From contig NC_088099.1 of the NCBI RefSeq assembly GCF_036370855.1, forward strand, positions 23,651,501 to 23,715,500: 64,000 bases of DNA. Direction: 5' to 3'. Below, one piece after another: positions 1 to 14,400 of the stretch. Below the pieces are notes generated by a model. That model was not told where the DNA came from, ran no database searches, and was given only the letters and a program-made list of their open reading frames with translations. Source of the DNA: Dromaius novaehollandiae. Lineage: Eukaryota > Chordata > Aves > Casuariiformes > Dromaiidae. Position 1 is the first letter of the stretch; each line of letters starts with the position of its first letter. Both the position numbers and the translations under genes were made by a program.

Positions 1-3000
1 TTGACAGTGAGATCTCTGATTTCCGTGTGCCCTGAAAAGGACTTTTTTGCCATCCAGTCATTCCCAGTGGCTCTTTCAGGTTGCCTCTTTGTGCTAACCG
101 CTCATACAGCCAAGAACTTGCCACTTTGAAAGGAGAAAATGCCTCCCGGGAGAAGGAAATTGGATTTTCACAGCTTTACAGCACCTGGGAGTGCTTTGAA
201 AATAACAATGTAGGTAATTCTCTGTTTTGATTTTGCATACAGTGCACTGGAGACAGTTGGGGGATTTTTTTGTATATGATGCACCCTAACGAAGAAAACT
301 TTTTAAAATTACCAGAAGACTGCTTGGAAAATTCCTGAAGAGACTGATCTGCTGTGCCCATACAGAGAGTGGCCCAAGGGAATGAATGATCCTTGCTAGC
401 GACGGGGAAGCCAGAAACCCAGAGCATACAGGCACCATGAACGCTGCTCTTGTGCTTAGGGTGCCTGTTAACCCCAAGGACCTGCATTGCCTCCTACAAT
501 CTTCCTCATGGAAAGATACAGTTAAAAGCAAAATAAAACAGAACAAACAGCTCTGCTCTGAGAATTAGGCACTGCTGATGTTGTCTTTTTTTTTTTATAA
601 ATGGAAGTGAGAAGCAGCAGTATTTTGTGATCCTAAAAAGTTTCACCTTTTTATGGTTGTTAGTCTGAAAATGTTTCCCATAGAGTCATGTAATACAAGC
701 ATCTTTATTTTGTGTTCAGCCAGGTCTTTCCTGTGAAGGAAATGACGCTTTAGCATCTGTTCATCAATTAGCTGCCAACCTTACAGCTGGCAAGTGATAC
801 CAGCACCACGAGCATTTCCCCAAGACGGCACCCTGTTGAGAGGTCCAGCCTGGCCCCGGCCTCCCTGCAGCACCCCGTGTCCCAGGGGATGCTCTCCTCC
901 CTGAGCCGCCTGGACTCATCTCCCTGGGGCCGCAGCACATGGGCCGGGTGCTGGGGCCCCTGCGCTTCTCTTACTCTCTCACTCCTCATTGGGGGCTCTA
1001 GAAAAATCTCCCCAGTCTTGCTAGCTTTTGAGGGAGCTGAGTAAGACCTCTTCCCAACCACCCTTCTCCAACAGTGCCATCACAAAGTGACCATAAGGAA
1101 GCATACTGAGCGCCAGCAGCACTTGAGTACCCTACCTGGGCTCATGCCTCCGTGCTGGTGTTGGTCACTGGTATATCCGAAGGCAAGAGGGCAAGTCTGT
1201 GCCGTTTCCGCCTGTGCTGAGCAGCAGGCACTTTGGAGAAGGGTAATGATGCTACTAGATTTGGAGCAGGTGGTAACTGTTAATATTCTCATGACAACCA
1301 GGAGGAGTGAGATTGTCATCGGTTATATTGGTTGTTAATTTTGTAAATATTAACAATTTCTAGGATTATGGCACAGGATGTGAGCTGTCAGCTTGCTTTA
1401 TTTCCCTCCTACTCCTTCTTGCAAGTGACACATCCTTTATATGCTAGGAGCCGTGCCATGTGTTTGCTGCTTTGCGCTGACACAGGGCTGGCAGATGTTC
1501 TGGGAGAAAACTATTGTAACATCCCCAAAGTTAGCTTTTTTTCCCTGCTGGATACTTTCTTTCCTCTGATCTAAGGTGAATTGCCTATAAAGCAAAACAA
1601 TTTATAAATGTCTGCGTTTGGTGTCCATCCCATGCTGCCTGTGAAACCATCGCCTTTGGCGCAGCTGAACACCTGCCTCTCCTTCCAGCTCACCTGTCTG
1701 TGCGGCACGCAGGCGATACCGCTACCAGCTCCCCTTGAAAGAGGAACTAAATTACAACTAGCGAGGAACAATTCCCCTGTTGTGGAAAAGCTAGACCCTT
1801 AAAATTGACATTTTTACACTGTCTCTCAAGAGCCAAATTTTAACCATATTTTTAGATCCAAGAATACAGTAATCACAAGAATGCATGTGTGCATGTGCCC
1901 AGCTGTGGTAGTCACCCCTGCAGCTTCATCAGCACATTGAGAGCCAGCTTTAGCACCAGTGCCAACACGAGGAGCGATCAGAAGGAAAAGCGCCGGGCAA
2001 GGCTGCTTCCCAGCCCAGCTAAAAGCAGGGGCAGGCTCCTCACCCTGGTTTGTTACTACTCTGAAAGCCTCTCTGCTCCTCAGCTGTTTGCAGGCGCTTG
2101 GGCTCTCCCCCACATCAGCAGCAGCTTGAGGCATTCCTATGCACTGGACAACTCCCCACCCCACCCCACCCCCCCCGGCCAATTTTAATACCATGGCATG
2201 GCAAGGCCCTTCTGCAAGGCCTGGAGTCATAGGAGCCTTCCCAAGCAAAGGCTCACATTCTGCTTCAGCCTGGCACACCCAGATGGATGGCTTGCTTTTC
2301 AGGGTTTTGCTCATCTTTGCTTCGTCAGTCTGGAAATCACAGGCTGGTTGCAGTGGGTTTCCCTGAAAACCAGAGCTATTGCCAGGATAATGCTAACAAC
2401 ATCAGAGGCTGAAGAGTGGAGGAGATCTCCTGCCCTGGCAGCTGCCCCAGTTACCTTCACGTGTCGGCAGGCTCAGACAGCAAGGCCCTCGTGGCTATCC
2501 CCAGGTAGCAACACTCTCAAGGACCAAAGAGCTGGGAGAGAAGTAGCTCTTATGAAAAATTAGTTGTGTATAAATGAATATGACATCACAGCAGGAAAAA
2601 AAGACTGAGTAAGCTCTCAGAGACGTAGGAGGGAGCTTGAGGAAAGGGAAGAAGAGAATATGTAACCCCTCAGGAGACCAACCGCATGGACTGACAAGGA
2701 CTGAGCATACCGTCTGGGCAACAGCGGTGGGGTTTTGTTCAGGCCCCTCTGAGGTGAAAAGGTTTCTCAGGAGCTTCCTGCCCCTTTTCCTAGACAAAAA
2801 CCCACCCTTCAAGGCAGCCTGTTCCCCCTCTCTGCTCTTGGCTGAGGCGCGCAGCAGAGCACAGGCTGCGTGGGGCCTGGCGTGGGCACGTGGTTCCCGG
2901 CACCCACAGCCACACCGTGCCCTGGCACCGGCGGGCGCCTCGCTGAGAGCAGCCGAGAGCAGCAAAGCCAAAGGGCTCGTGCGCGAGGCTCAGCCTGGTG

Positions 3001-4200
3001 CCCCAGGTACCTACCGCTGGGGACAGGCGATGCCAGGCGGATGTGACCTGTGCGGGAACGTGGGCGTCTGTGCTGCTGCTGCGGGCTTTAGCTAGACAAC
3101 GAGAATTGTTTTCCCTTTAGCCATGCTGCTTAAAATTTTATGTTGCAGGGGAGCTGGCGAGCTTATCAACCAGCACCGCTCCCGGCATCTGCTGGAGAAA
3201 GTGTAACAGACTTTCTTGTCACACACATATGTAAGGCAACATAGATCTTCTCTAGTGTAATTAAAGAAAAAACAAATGTGTGGTAATACTGTTTAGCACT
3301 TTCCCCAGCCACACATCTCCAAGTGTTTTGCGAAGCGTTAGCTCCATCTGAGATAGGGAAGCTCTGCCCCCTCAGAGGGTTGCTTTGACCTAACAAGGAC
3401 TGCAATTCCTATCGGAAACCTTACCAACAGTGGCTGTTTTTTGGCAGGTTTGAGCACCCTCAGCCGCCCCTTGTGTTCATATATTGATCTGGGTATTTTA
3501 TTTTAGACGCCTTTACTTGAACATGCCTGGCTTACATGATTCCCAAGCTCACACAGAAATCAGCTTGTGTGTAGCAGCAGAAGGGAGCTCTGATTCAGAT
3601 GAATAAGATGCAGACATACTTACTAGGATATGATTTTAGCAGTTACCATCCAGACCATACAAGGTGGCTTTCCTGTCTCACTTTCAGGCCAACTTAAGCT
3701 ACTCAAAGATTTCTGCTTCATTGTCCAGAGATTCATTAATTACCTTGTAGATCAGGAATTCAATACTAATCCATTCTGAGGGCAAACATAAAAATCAAAA
3801 CTTTGATTTAAATTCAGGTACCTTGCAGATAATGTACAGGCGTAGAGCTTAGTTGTCAGAGAGTCTAAGCCTTAGGTGCAAAGAGAAAGAATGACCAGCA
3901 GCATCTCTAAATGCAATTTGCAGCCTTTGCCAGCAGTGGGTGCAATAATACAATTAGATCAGCAGGGAAGAAAAACGCCAGACCTGAAAAAAAAATCAAA
4001 CCCTGAAATTCTTTTAATTCCTTGTGTTGCTGGTACAAATGTCCTAAAACAGTTCACACTGAGCACGCATGTCACCCCACTGGCCTGGCAGGGTGTCCCC
4101 AGGAAGGCTGCTGGTATTTCCCTTCCCCTCACATTGCTTTTACATGAACTCATCCAATTAAGACTCCATATAATTCAGAGGCAGCCATGCAGTGCCAATT
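1..4200. other. Non-coding flank, no gene recognised
   Basis: Mixed AT-rich and moderately GC-rich sequence with GC-rich patches near 840-960 and 2820-3060 and a CCCCACC run near 2155-2178. Reading frames here lack codon patterns, domains or splice-consistent borders. No repeat family was recognised. Confidence 0.6.
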
Positions 4201-4692
4201 GCTGTGGGAAGTGCTAAAAATAGCCTTGAAGCCTTTGGAAAACAGCTCCCAGCCTCCACGATGAGCAGAGCCCCTGCTGCCGTATGTGCGGTGGGGCTGC
4301 AGCCCTCACGTCCCCCCTTTCCCAGGACAGGGGCGCACGTCCCGCAGCCGGCGGCGCGCTGAGCTTCTCATCTTGCTGGGAGCAAGTGGCAGTGAGGCCC
4401 ATGAGCTGGCGGTGGGACGGGAAGGGCCATGGGGTCTGTTCAGACCTCGCAATGTCCTTAGCAATCACACCCATTAATAGGAGGGCTAGCAGTCCTCGGG
4501 GAGGCAAGCGGGCCACAGGGATGGGCACATCTTAAAGACAGCTCTGCAGCAGGTGGGAAGTGCCTGGGTGGTGTCTGCTGTAATGAGCTGAATCAAAGCA
4601 CTCCACTGTGAGACTGCAGCTTAATTTTTCTAACAAGGGAGATTCTTGGAACGCCAAGATGGCATGAGAGTTAATTAAAATCCAGTTTAAGT

Positions 4693-4720
4693 GTGAAACC
4701 TTAACTTCGTAAGGTTTCAC
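4693..4720. repeat. Perfect 11-bp inverted repeat (stem-loop)
   Basis: GTGAAACCTTA (4693-4703) and TAAGGTTTCAC (4710-4720) pair perfectly around a 6-nt loop. The stem is not part of a recognised gene or repeat. Confidence 0.8.
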
Positions 4721-7129
4721 GTTGTGCTGTTTCGTTATCGTGCGTGGTTAATTTTATGTGCATTTTGTCACCCAGCTCCTGTTTGAAAACCAGCGTGATT
4801 TGCATTTGGTGGACCCTTCCTTCACAGCAGCTTCAACCGGTGGGAGGTGCTGCGAACACTGTTTTGCCCCCAGATCTTTCGCGTGTGTAACCAGGACTTG
4901 GTCAGCCTGCTGCAGGTAGAGGCGAGCGCTCGAGTCACGGGGTGAGCCGGGATGTTGTGCAGCGCCCATGCTGCCCAGGGGCCCGTAACCGCTCAGCTGC
5001 CTTGCTCTCGGCTTGCTGAATCCCCATAGCCACGTCTGCAGAGCTCTTGGCTCAGGTGCCTTGCCTGGTGGGACCCAGCACTCAGGTCCGAAGCTCCTCG
5101 AAAGACTTTCTCCCCGCTCTCGGCTTCTCAAGGAGAGCGCACAAGGGGAGACATGGCGCAGCGTGTGCACTGGCTTTTCAAGAGAGCCTGGAGAAGACTT
5201 TTGGAGAGCCTGGAGTAAACTTCTCCATCCTGAGTACCTCGATGCAAGAGCTAACCCAGGGTTTGGCCCACACACTGTGCCAGGGTGTCAGATCTAGGGC
5301 TGCCGGCTTTGCCAAGCGGCACCATGTGCCCACGGGACTGTGCTCAAATGGCCACCGGGGCTGGGAGCTGGGGCCCTGGCACAGTGCAGGGATGGCCAAC
5401 AGGAGACCATCGCTGTGCAATGCCACAGGAAGACTCTGCACCCAGCGGCTTCTTGCCCTGCTCTCGACTGAGGTGAATGGGGAAGGCGGCCAGGGGCCGG
5501 CTCATGATCTGCCTCTGTGGATCCATAAAATGCAAAAATAAATGAACTTGCAGCTTCTCCTCTTCTCAAACAAGGCTGGTGGGGCTGGAAGGCCCCCGTG
5601 GCCCCACCAGGGCTGGGGACAGGGGCCCCTGCGGAAGCCCCCAGTCGCTGCGAGTGGGCTGGGAGAGGCAGTGCTGAGCAGCCACACAAAGCACAGCGAC
5701 CCCAAAAGCGTCTTGGAGGAGGGAGCTGGGTCCTCCCAACCTTTTCTCTTGAGCACTGCTCTGGCCATACCGGCATCACACTTTAGTTAGCGACAGAGAA
5801 ACATAGAATAAAACTTACCAATCATCCTTTTTTTGAATCAGGCTTTCAACAGAACCCTGCCCCCACCAAGAAATACATAATAAAAATAATGCTAATGGAA
5901 GAGCAAAAAATGGGGTTTTGGATGAACATGGTACTCCTTTCATGTAAACAAAAAAGAGGATAGGAAGGCCAGGCCATCTAGAATAGCTTCATAGTTAGAA
6001 TTGCGCTCATGCAAGGTACAGGCAGTTCTAAAACAGTAATAAAAAGCATCCAGTTCTGCATAGAAGTTTTCTGTTCTTGCAAACCAAATGAAATTAATCA
6101 TTACATTTATCTACAGGCTGTTCTATAAGATCAATAAGTTCTAGCACTGCATAGCAATCAAAATATGACAAGGCACTTAAACTTTGCCAACTCAATCCAA
6201 TTAATGATATCTTCGTTAGAAAACAGTCATTTTTATAGAGTCAGTTGACTCTTTAAGGACTATAATATAAGCTTGATAGAAGCTCATTGATTTTTACTTT
6301 ATGATTTCCGGTTGAAAGCAAACGGAGATCACTCGCTTTATAGAACAGTGAAAATATGTGTGTATTTAACATATCAATATTATTTATAAGCAGTAGCTAA
6401 TATTTAAGTGCCTCTCATATGCCTTGATAGAAGTGGTTCATGAATTCAGTCCTCTCAGATGTTTGGAAGATGTTCTTTTATATTATTACTATCGTCATTT
6501 GTCTTGCATCTCTGACACATGCAGTTCTTTACGTAGGAAAAACTCTGTAGATGAGACTCATCAGAGAAGAGTAGGGCAGCCTGAATGCCTTTGAGGTGTC
6601 ACTGGAAACCAAACTCCTCATCCATGTCGTCACCTCTAAAAGTCCCAGCTGGGCTCTCCCGTGTTTTCACGCAACAATCAGGGCATGTTGAGCAATGCCA
6701 GCGCAAGGCAGAACCGTCACTAGGAGACATTTGACCTTAAGCAAAGAAAGACGGGGGTAATACGCCAGGAAAAGAAAGGTGTGGGGAGGCCAGAGGTCCC
6801 AGTAACGACATGTGCTTGGATTTTGGTTGTTCAGTATCACCACCATCACTTCTGTCCCATCGATACCCATATCTTCCCAAAAACCTCATGAGGGCTTCCG
6901 GGAAAAACAGAGAGATGAGCATCTGAGGTTTCAAAGAAAAAGACAGAAAATGAGAAGAGGAGACAATTTTGTTTCCTATCCAAAAGTGTGAGTCTGTCTT
7001 CACTCATGAAAAAGCAGAAGCAAATGAGACCCAAAAAATCACATTTGCATAGTAATTATTTTCAGTTATATGGCGCATTGCTCTTAGTTTCCAAAATGCT
7101 TCACAACACCGACCAGCCCCCTCTTTCCA

Positions 7130-7330
7130 GCAGAGCAGCGCAAGCCCAGGGCTGTTACGGACGCTCGCCCGAGGTGCCGGCCGGCCCCGGCAGACCGCGA
7201 GCTCCCGCGCGGGCTCGCTCAGCCGTGGCTCCGTGCCTGCAGCCAGGCGTGCGGCCCCGCCAACGCCGCGCACGCGCCGCAGCAGGGAGGCTCGTAAAGG
7301 TTGACGGGCTGTCAGGACCGCCGCGTTAGC
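7130..7330. promoter_or_regulatory. Small orphan CpG-dense cluster
   Basis: About 200 bp dense in CpG (GCGCGG, CCGCGAG, CGCCGCGCACGCGCCG motifs), flanked by CpG-poor sequence and not attached to a recognised gene. It could be an unmethylated regulatory island, an unannotated non-coding RNA promoter or chance GC enrichment. Confidence 0.3.
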
Positions 7331-8450
7331 ACCGGCGTGTTAGCCTGACCTTTATTCAGCAGGTAGGAGAACACGCAACGGAGGCACTTTACGGCAGGAG
7401 CCACTTGCAGCACGTTGCGAGATGTGAAGGGCTACGTGTCCCCGTGAGCTTGCATCCTCAGCAGCACGCATGGCAGAGCTCACACGGGAAAGATGGCCTC
7501 AGCCCTCGAGCTGCTCCTTCCCCCTTTTCCACAGCTTTAGGATGCTGGAAGAGACATAACAGGGTGGATAATTGGATGAGTCTCAAGACAATTTTTTGAC
7601 AGTCTTGCAATCAGTCAGGTTAATAAGAATTCCTCAAATCAGTAACAGAGAAAAGGGGGAAAAAACAGTGACAAGAGGAGATTAACAGACCGCACCAGAG
7701 GGAGCTCAGCCCGAACCAAGGAGAGCGGATACAGAACCGGCAGCTTTTCACAAATATTGAGGCCTGCCTTGAGCAGAGGAGTCGTTTCTGACCAGAATTA
7801 AGTGTGAGCCCATGTAATAGAGACTGAGCTCCTGTCAGCTGGCGTCTCCAGGCTACCTGATGGGCGATGAGATGCCTTCCCCTCCAAAGACGCTCAGATC
7901 ACCCAGTTTGGGCCAGAAGGCCCCTGAGTGTGAGCAGATGCCACAGAAGAAAATAGTGAGGTAAAAAATTGACATTTAGGCCAAGGGCAATTGTACCATG
8001 AAAGAGCGGTTGTGCCTAGCTGCGGCTGAGGCCAGAGGAGGTGCCAGCACCAGGTCCCATGGGCACGGACGGGGTGGCACCGGCTCTTGCCTCCGGAGAG
8101 CCGGCGCCTCAGCCAGCTGAACTGTTCCTCCCGTGCTCTGGCAGCGCTTTCCTCCGAGAGGGAGCCAGCCGTGTGCTGCAGGACCCTTCCCGCAGAGCCG
8201 CAAGGAAAAGCCCCCCTGCCTCAGCAGAGCCTGCCCGGAGCCCCACCGCCCGACCAAGCCCTCCGCCAAAGGGAGACGCGGGTGAGCCTGGTGGCCGCTC
8301 TCCGGGAGCTGACGTTACTATGCTGTGACCCCAGCCTGTCTCCAGCAGCTAAACACGTCTCGTTCCCCGCAGAGAGACTCTGCCTCACATTTGTTGCGAA
8401 AACACAATGGCAAGAAAGTCCACACCAGAGTGAGTGACAGTAATTGGAAG

Positions 8451-11400
8451 TAATTTCAGCAATGCAAACATAAGAGTCTTTTTAGTAATTCACTACTTCT
8501 TATAGTATAATATAAATAATCCCCTCTAAAATGATGGTTATGACTGCAGCCCAGTAATTTTTTGGGTTTTGCCTCAAAGTAGTTGTAAACTGAGATAATC
8601 AGTTTCTGTGGGATTATTAAGATAATCGCACATCTATCACACTTCTCAAATCAGCCATTTTTCAGCCTTGTCTTTACTTAATGTCTTTTGCCTTTCACTC
8701 CCTCTTTAGAAAAAAGAGGAGAAAACAAATCTCGTTTGTTACTCGGGCCTGCTCTCCTGGTTATGAGGGCCCCAGTGGACGTTTCCTACAAGGAGAGCAA
8801 ACACAATTTGGCCCAAATTCTTGAACATTTTCACAAGCATTACAACTATTAGCTCTGAGGTTTTTCCAAGAGCTTGATCTGCTCGAAGGCAATATGACAT
8901 TAAACGAGACCTAGGCAATTGTCAGCAGTCAGTGCAGGAGCCTACTCCGATAATACAGCAGAATTTAGGTTGAGGTGTGATTGATGACAACAGGTCCAAA
9001 AATGACGTAGTTATATAGGCTGGCAAGAAGTACAGGTGAAGTTGTGTCCCACCTTGAAAATTATACAACACAGGTATAGGAGGAGTCATCTATACTTGAA
9101 TATTGTCCTAGTTTCAACATAAGATCATCATCCAAATAAATACCAATCCTCAGATGTGTTTCATGTGCAAAGCTTCCAGCAAAGTCAAGAGCACACTTAC
9201 TTGATCTCACACTGGTTGTCCTACTGCAGACTTTTTTCTGGTTTGCCCCACTTTCTCCATTGTCCCATCTGTTCTGAAAATATTGTGCTGATCAGAGTTG
9301 CCAGACATGTTTGCCTTGTTTACAGTCTCACTTGTGCTTCTTCAGAAGACATTGTGTCCATCCCTCAGTCTCAAGACTCTTTGTAGCCTGCGTCTCATGC
9401 TCCTCCACTGCAGAAGGCACTCATCTCACTGGCTCATCCATTGTTCCCATCTCCATATATTTTCTCAAGATGGGCTCACGTGTGGGGATCTATAACGTCA
9501 ATTTATTGTCTTGTTTCATTTCAACCAACCTTCATATCATGTTCTGTGCAGGACAGCCATGGATAGGGTTTGTGTAGAGCAACCCAGAGCCTCAGCTTAT
9601 GCTTAACTTCAGCTTCACCTTTAATAGGGCTTCCTACCTTTTTTCCTTCTGTCTCCCAGATTGTATCATGCCTGTGCTAGGAGGAAGGAATGTTTAAAAA
9701 AACTCAAGTGTGATTGAGAGGGAAAGGTGCATGTTTTGTTTGGAACAACTCTCGTTCATTTGTATAGTTTGTGTTTCAGCCTTATCGGGCAGCAGAGGAG
9801 GCTTGACTGACTTCAGCACCACATTTATGCACACTTTTGCTTTGGCAGAAACCTCTGTGAAGGGCATTTCTGAAAGTCTGTGGAGCCAAGGCTGGTCTTG
9901 CAGCACTCTGCAAGCGGAAAGAAAAGGATACAGGAAAACAGGGCTGATGGGCCAAACTTCTCAGCTGGATGGCACTGGGCAGATACCTGGGAGGGACACA
10001 AAAGAAAGTGCAGAGCCCAGCACAGTACAGAGGTGAACGTGCAGCATACGCTGGCGGGTGCTCAGTCTCCTCTCGCACTTTGTGCTGCTGCCTCTCATTC
10101 ACCCTGCTAAAGCTACAGTGGGCCAAGGGTGCTCCTTAAAATAAGTCTCTTCAGTATCCAAGATCTGTGGCAAAAAACACATTTCTGAAAGCCAAGCCCT
10201 TTATTTAGGTGTCTGAAAATAGCTAATGGCACCAAAGTGGGAATTCTCTGCCCTTATTTCACAGAGTATCTCCCTCATCAAAAAGCTGATAGATTCCTGT
10301 GAATTTTTCCTCTGAACAAAGTATACTAAACTGCTTCTGAATATTAGTTTACTAAAATGAAATTATTTAATCTGACATTTTTATTCATCTTGTATTCTTG
10401 TTTCCATCACTGACAAGTCCTCTTTCAGACAGCCTATGGAGTTACTGCCCCTTCTGCGCATGCAGGTAGGTTACATAAAATGCAAAAAGGTTGTGAGGAA
10501 ACTCAGATCTCACCCACTGTAACATTTAAGTGACACCGCTCTGGTGCGCATAGTAAACGAGGTAGGCTGCGGTGCAGCTTTGAAAAAATATGAATAATTC
10601 TGTAGAAAGGAGTTGGTGCAGAGATTAGCACAGAAACCAAGGGGCAGAGGTCAGAGCAACAAGACTAGAGCATTTGAGGGAAGGAAGGTTTGGATCTGGC
10701 GTTTTTAAAACTCATTTGCAGCAATTGTTTTACTTGACCTTTTATTCTATAAAATTTGGGAAAAGAATGGATAAACACATAACAAATAATGGTTTCTCAA
10801 AACTGGGACATCTTTGTGCTCTCATGGCTATTGAAGACTGAAGCGTCGGCATTCAGTTCCAAAAGAAAGTCATGATAACTTCGTAATACTGGTTACGAGC
10901 AGGCTTTTCTTTTGCAGTAGTGCCCTAGCAGAGAGCAGAGCGAGTCTCCTGTGGGGCAGTTCTGGGTGTCTCCTGCTCCTCCTTTTCCCTTTGGAGCCAG
11001 CCAAAAGCCACAGATGAAACAGGTTCAGCACGGAGTGGTGCCCTGTTTCAGGATCTGCTGTCCTAAACAGAAAGTCTAGGTTGACCCTGAACTCACAGGG
11101 CATATCTGCCTCTTTGTAGAGTTTGAAAAAAACACCAAATTTGGCTCTAAACAGAAACTTAGGCACCATCGCTAGAAATAACCTGGCCTCTCCATAGCAC
11201 CAGGACAAAAACTTAACAATACTGAATTAAAAAAAAAAATTGTCTGCCTTGCACGCTCAAATAACTTTCGTATCCATCATGCTGGAAATAGCTGCCAGAC
11301 AGCAAAGCTCACTCATCATACAGACTCTTTCTATACCGATACCAAATCCTTTTAATTACCCACTGAAGAATGACCTGTCTGCCATCACACGAACCCACTC

Positions 11401-14400
11401 AGCTGAGCTACTATCGATAGAAAAGCACCCTCTTGGGGACTTCTCAGCAATCCCACCAGTGCCTGTCTGAGTTTCCATATTTATGGGATCCTATGAGCAC
11501 AAACTAATGCTTCTTATTGATACATGCAAGAGCTGGGGCTGGGACACCCTGGATCATCCCTAAAATGTGGTTTGCTTGTGCAGTCGTCCCACCACTTGCA
11601 TGGCACTGGTGTCTACACAGTAACTCAAATAAAGCTGCTAATTTCTGGGGAGAAAATTATAAATCGTATTTCCCTAGTGAGCTAGCAAAAGCAACTTCTT
11701 TGAATACTAGGCAAGGCAAGCAACTGAATCAGCTCAGTTTCCCTGCAGCATTTTTGGTATTCGGTTGGTGTTTCTAAGATTCCACATTTCTTGACGCACC
11801 GAGACATCCATCTTCAGTTACAGTGAAAACCCACAGGTTTGTCGAAAAGTCAAAAATTTGTCCTTATCTGCTGTCTGTGATCCAGTCAAATGTTGCAATC
11901 CAGCAACTCTGGAATATCTCATTGCTTTTGCAGTGTTTGCTCAAATAGGTCCACTTGTCCCTAGTTTTTTGCTCCTCTCGTGGAGTTTTTCAGATAATGG
12001 CTGTTTGAAGAGGGCTTCACTGTGCACTTGCAGCAATACAAACAGAAAGAGCATTTGAGGTGCTCTGTGAAGAGGCTTTTAAACAGCAGTGCAGCTGTAG
12101 GGAAAGAAGTGGTTGCAAAAGTAAAGCCAATGGGGCAAATCGAACCATTACACCTCACAGAAACAGATCAACAAAAACATGAGGACTGTGGAAATACCAA
12201 ATTAAACAAGTAACTACAGGCCAGCGCCAGTGGGAAAAGCACTAAGAATAATACATTTCTCAGAGGAAAAAAAGAAAAAAAAGAAGAGACATTGTAATTC
12301 TGTGCAAAAATGCGAAGTAGATATACCTTCGAGCTGTTGATTGTTTTTTCCTGAGCTGCTGAACAGAGTAATTCTTATGGAAAAACACAGCAAAGATGTG
12401 AAGAAAACATACTAGTAAATCAGAATGTATTTGTCAATCTCAATCACTGAGCTTTAAAAAAGCGGTAGTGTCATCTCACCCCCGACACATGCCGGCTGGA
12501 CGACCAGCTCCGCGCCGCGGTGGTGGGGACCCTGGGGAGCTGCCGTGGGGCAGGCCGGGAGCCACAGCCCCCGCTGGGGGTGCGATGCAGCCCCGGGGCG
12601 CCCGGGGGGGCAGGAGGGTGCCGGACCCTGGGCAGGCGTTTGGGGGATGCAGCAGCTCTTGCTCCCGGCGCCCTCCCAGCCCCAGCGCCGCAGCTCGGCC
12701 CAGCCAGCCGGCAGCACGTTGCCTCTCTGAGCAAGAGCGTCGCCCGGACTGCTGAGCTCCTGCTGCCGCTGCAGTTTGGGTTTGGGAGGGGAAAACCCAA
12801 ACCACCCAAACCATCCAAATTACCCTCGTGTACCAGCCAGCAATGTTTTGCTCAGGTGTCATTTTGGGGTATTGCTTGCCCGTAGATGTGGTCGTATTTC
12901 CCTGCTGGAGGCTCCCAAACCCTCGCAGGCTGTGGTCGCACGGCGCAGCCCTGTCCGGCTGCCGGAGCCCGGCCCTGGCCAGAGGAGCAAAGCAACCCAG
13001 GTCAGCACAGCCACCCTGGGCGCTTTGGGGGAAGGAGCTGCAGTCCCAGCGCGATCTCTAATCCAGCAGGGCCAAGCACCACTTCCAGACATCGGCCTTT
13101 TCCTTCCCTGACTCTGACAGGTAGTGGTGTTGTGACTGTGTCCTCTGGAGTGACTGATCTGCACTGACGGCATGTTTCTAGCTGTAAAAGAGAATATATT
13201 TCACTCCTTTCAAAATTTTGTGGTGTTGTGACTATGAGGGATGCAGTGTGTTATTCTGGATAGAAATCCAAAATCCACACGTTGCTGCCTCTGTGAAATC
13301 CTCCAGGTAATTAAATTTAATTTTAGAGCTGGCTGAAAAACGGATGCCCTGCATTAACTACGTGAATTAGAAACCAATCTCATGCCATTGGCACACCCCC
13401 CCCTTAGGTGGACACGCTGCCAGCAGACTGAGCACTGTATTTTGATTTAGCTGTAGTTAGGAAGAAATCTAAACCAGATTAGTTAGACTATATGATGTTT
13501 GGTGTAAATAAGCTGTTGGTGCTGTTGAATGCTGCACTTGACACTTCTGCTGCAGGAATTTTCTTTAGTATGCAGATTTTTTTTTTTGTGTCATCAAACT
13601 AAAGCATGTTTAATTCCTGACTGGAGTTTGCTCTAAGAAGCTGTAGTGAAGGCACAGCATGTTTCACCAGCTACAGCATCCTTTCATACTGCTTGGGCTT
13701 GCTCTCCTGTTCCCTCTTCTCCTATGGCAGAACAGTTGTACCTGGCACATCTGTAGTGGGCAAAGGAGCTATCGATCCATTTCCCCAGTAGCAACTCTGA
13801 AATTAAGTGTATCCGCTGCATTTTTTTTTTTTTTGCTAAAATATGCCTTTTCTTTCAGAGAAAGGCTCTTGATGATTTTTTTTAAGACCTTGGATCTGCT
13901 CGCCTTCAGTCTCTCTCTATGCAGAATGTACATTCAGAAATATGTTGTTTATTTATTCACTCCCTCCCTCCCTCCTCGTGGCACCTGAGTGCTTCAGCAG
14001 CTTCGGTGCATCTACCCTTACAGGCACTGGGGATCGTAGGAGGGAATTGCAGGGCAAGCCAGCAGTTTCTCATCTTTCGGGAGGTGATACCCATTCTGCA
14101 TAAGTACCGGGAATGCTGCGAGATCCAGCCAGATGCCGCTGGCTCTTGCCAGACGGCACTGCTTTAGTATCCTCAAGCAACTTGCTATATCAGCTGCTAT
14201 GCACGCATCCCATTTTTTCAGTGGGCCCCACATACAGTCAAGCACTTTGCTTTCCTGGCACAAGTGGGCAGCCTCATCCTTCATGTTTTTCTAAGTTTTA
14301 AGAGCCTCAAAACAGCATTCTCTTTAAAGGGGAGCAGCCAAGGAGAGCTGTGCTAATTATCCCAAGTAGAGGATCCTTTAGGTCTTTGCCAGTTTTTATC

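Larger units (their letters stand above)
4201..8450. other. Non-coding flank with GC-rich patches, no gene recognised
   Basis: GC-rich stretches (about 4260-4420, 4880-5780, 7120-7330, 8040-8300) alternate with AT-rich sequence (5800-6500). Open frames in the GC-rich parts occur on both strands at once and look like chance. One short perfect stem-loop is noted separately. Confidence 0.6.

Noticed and set aside
9136-9580. Overlapping frames suggesting a decayed retroelement
   Set aside because: No reverse transcriptase or other conserved motif was recognised in any frame.
12470-13100. GC-rich block with many overlapping frames, considered as an exon cluster
   Set aside because: All frames on both strands are similarly open, no domain or clear splice pattern is seen, and CpG density is moderate.
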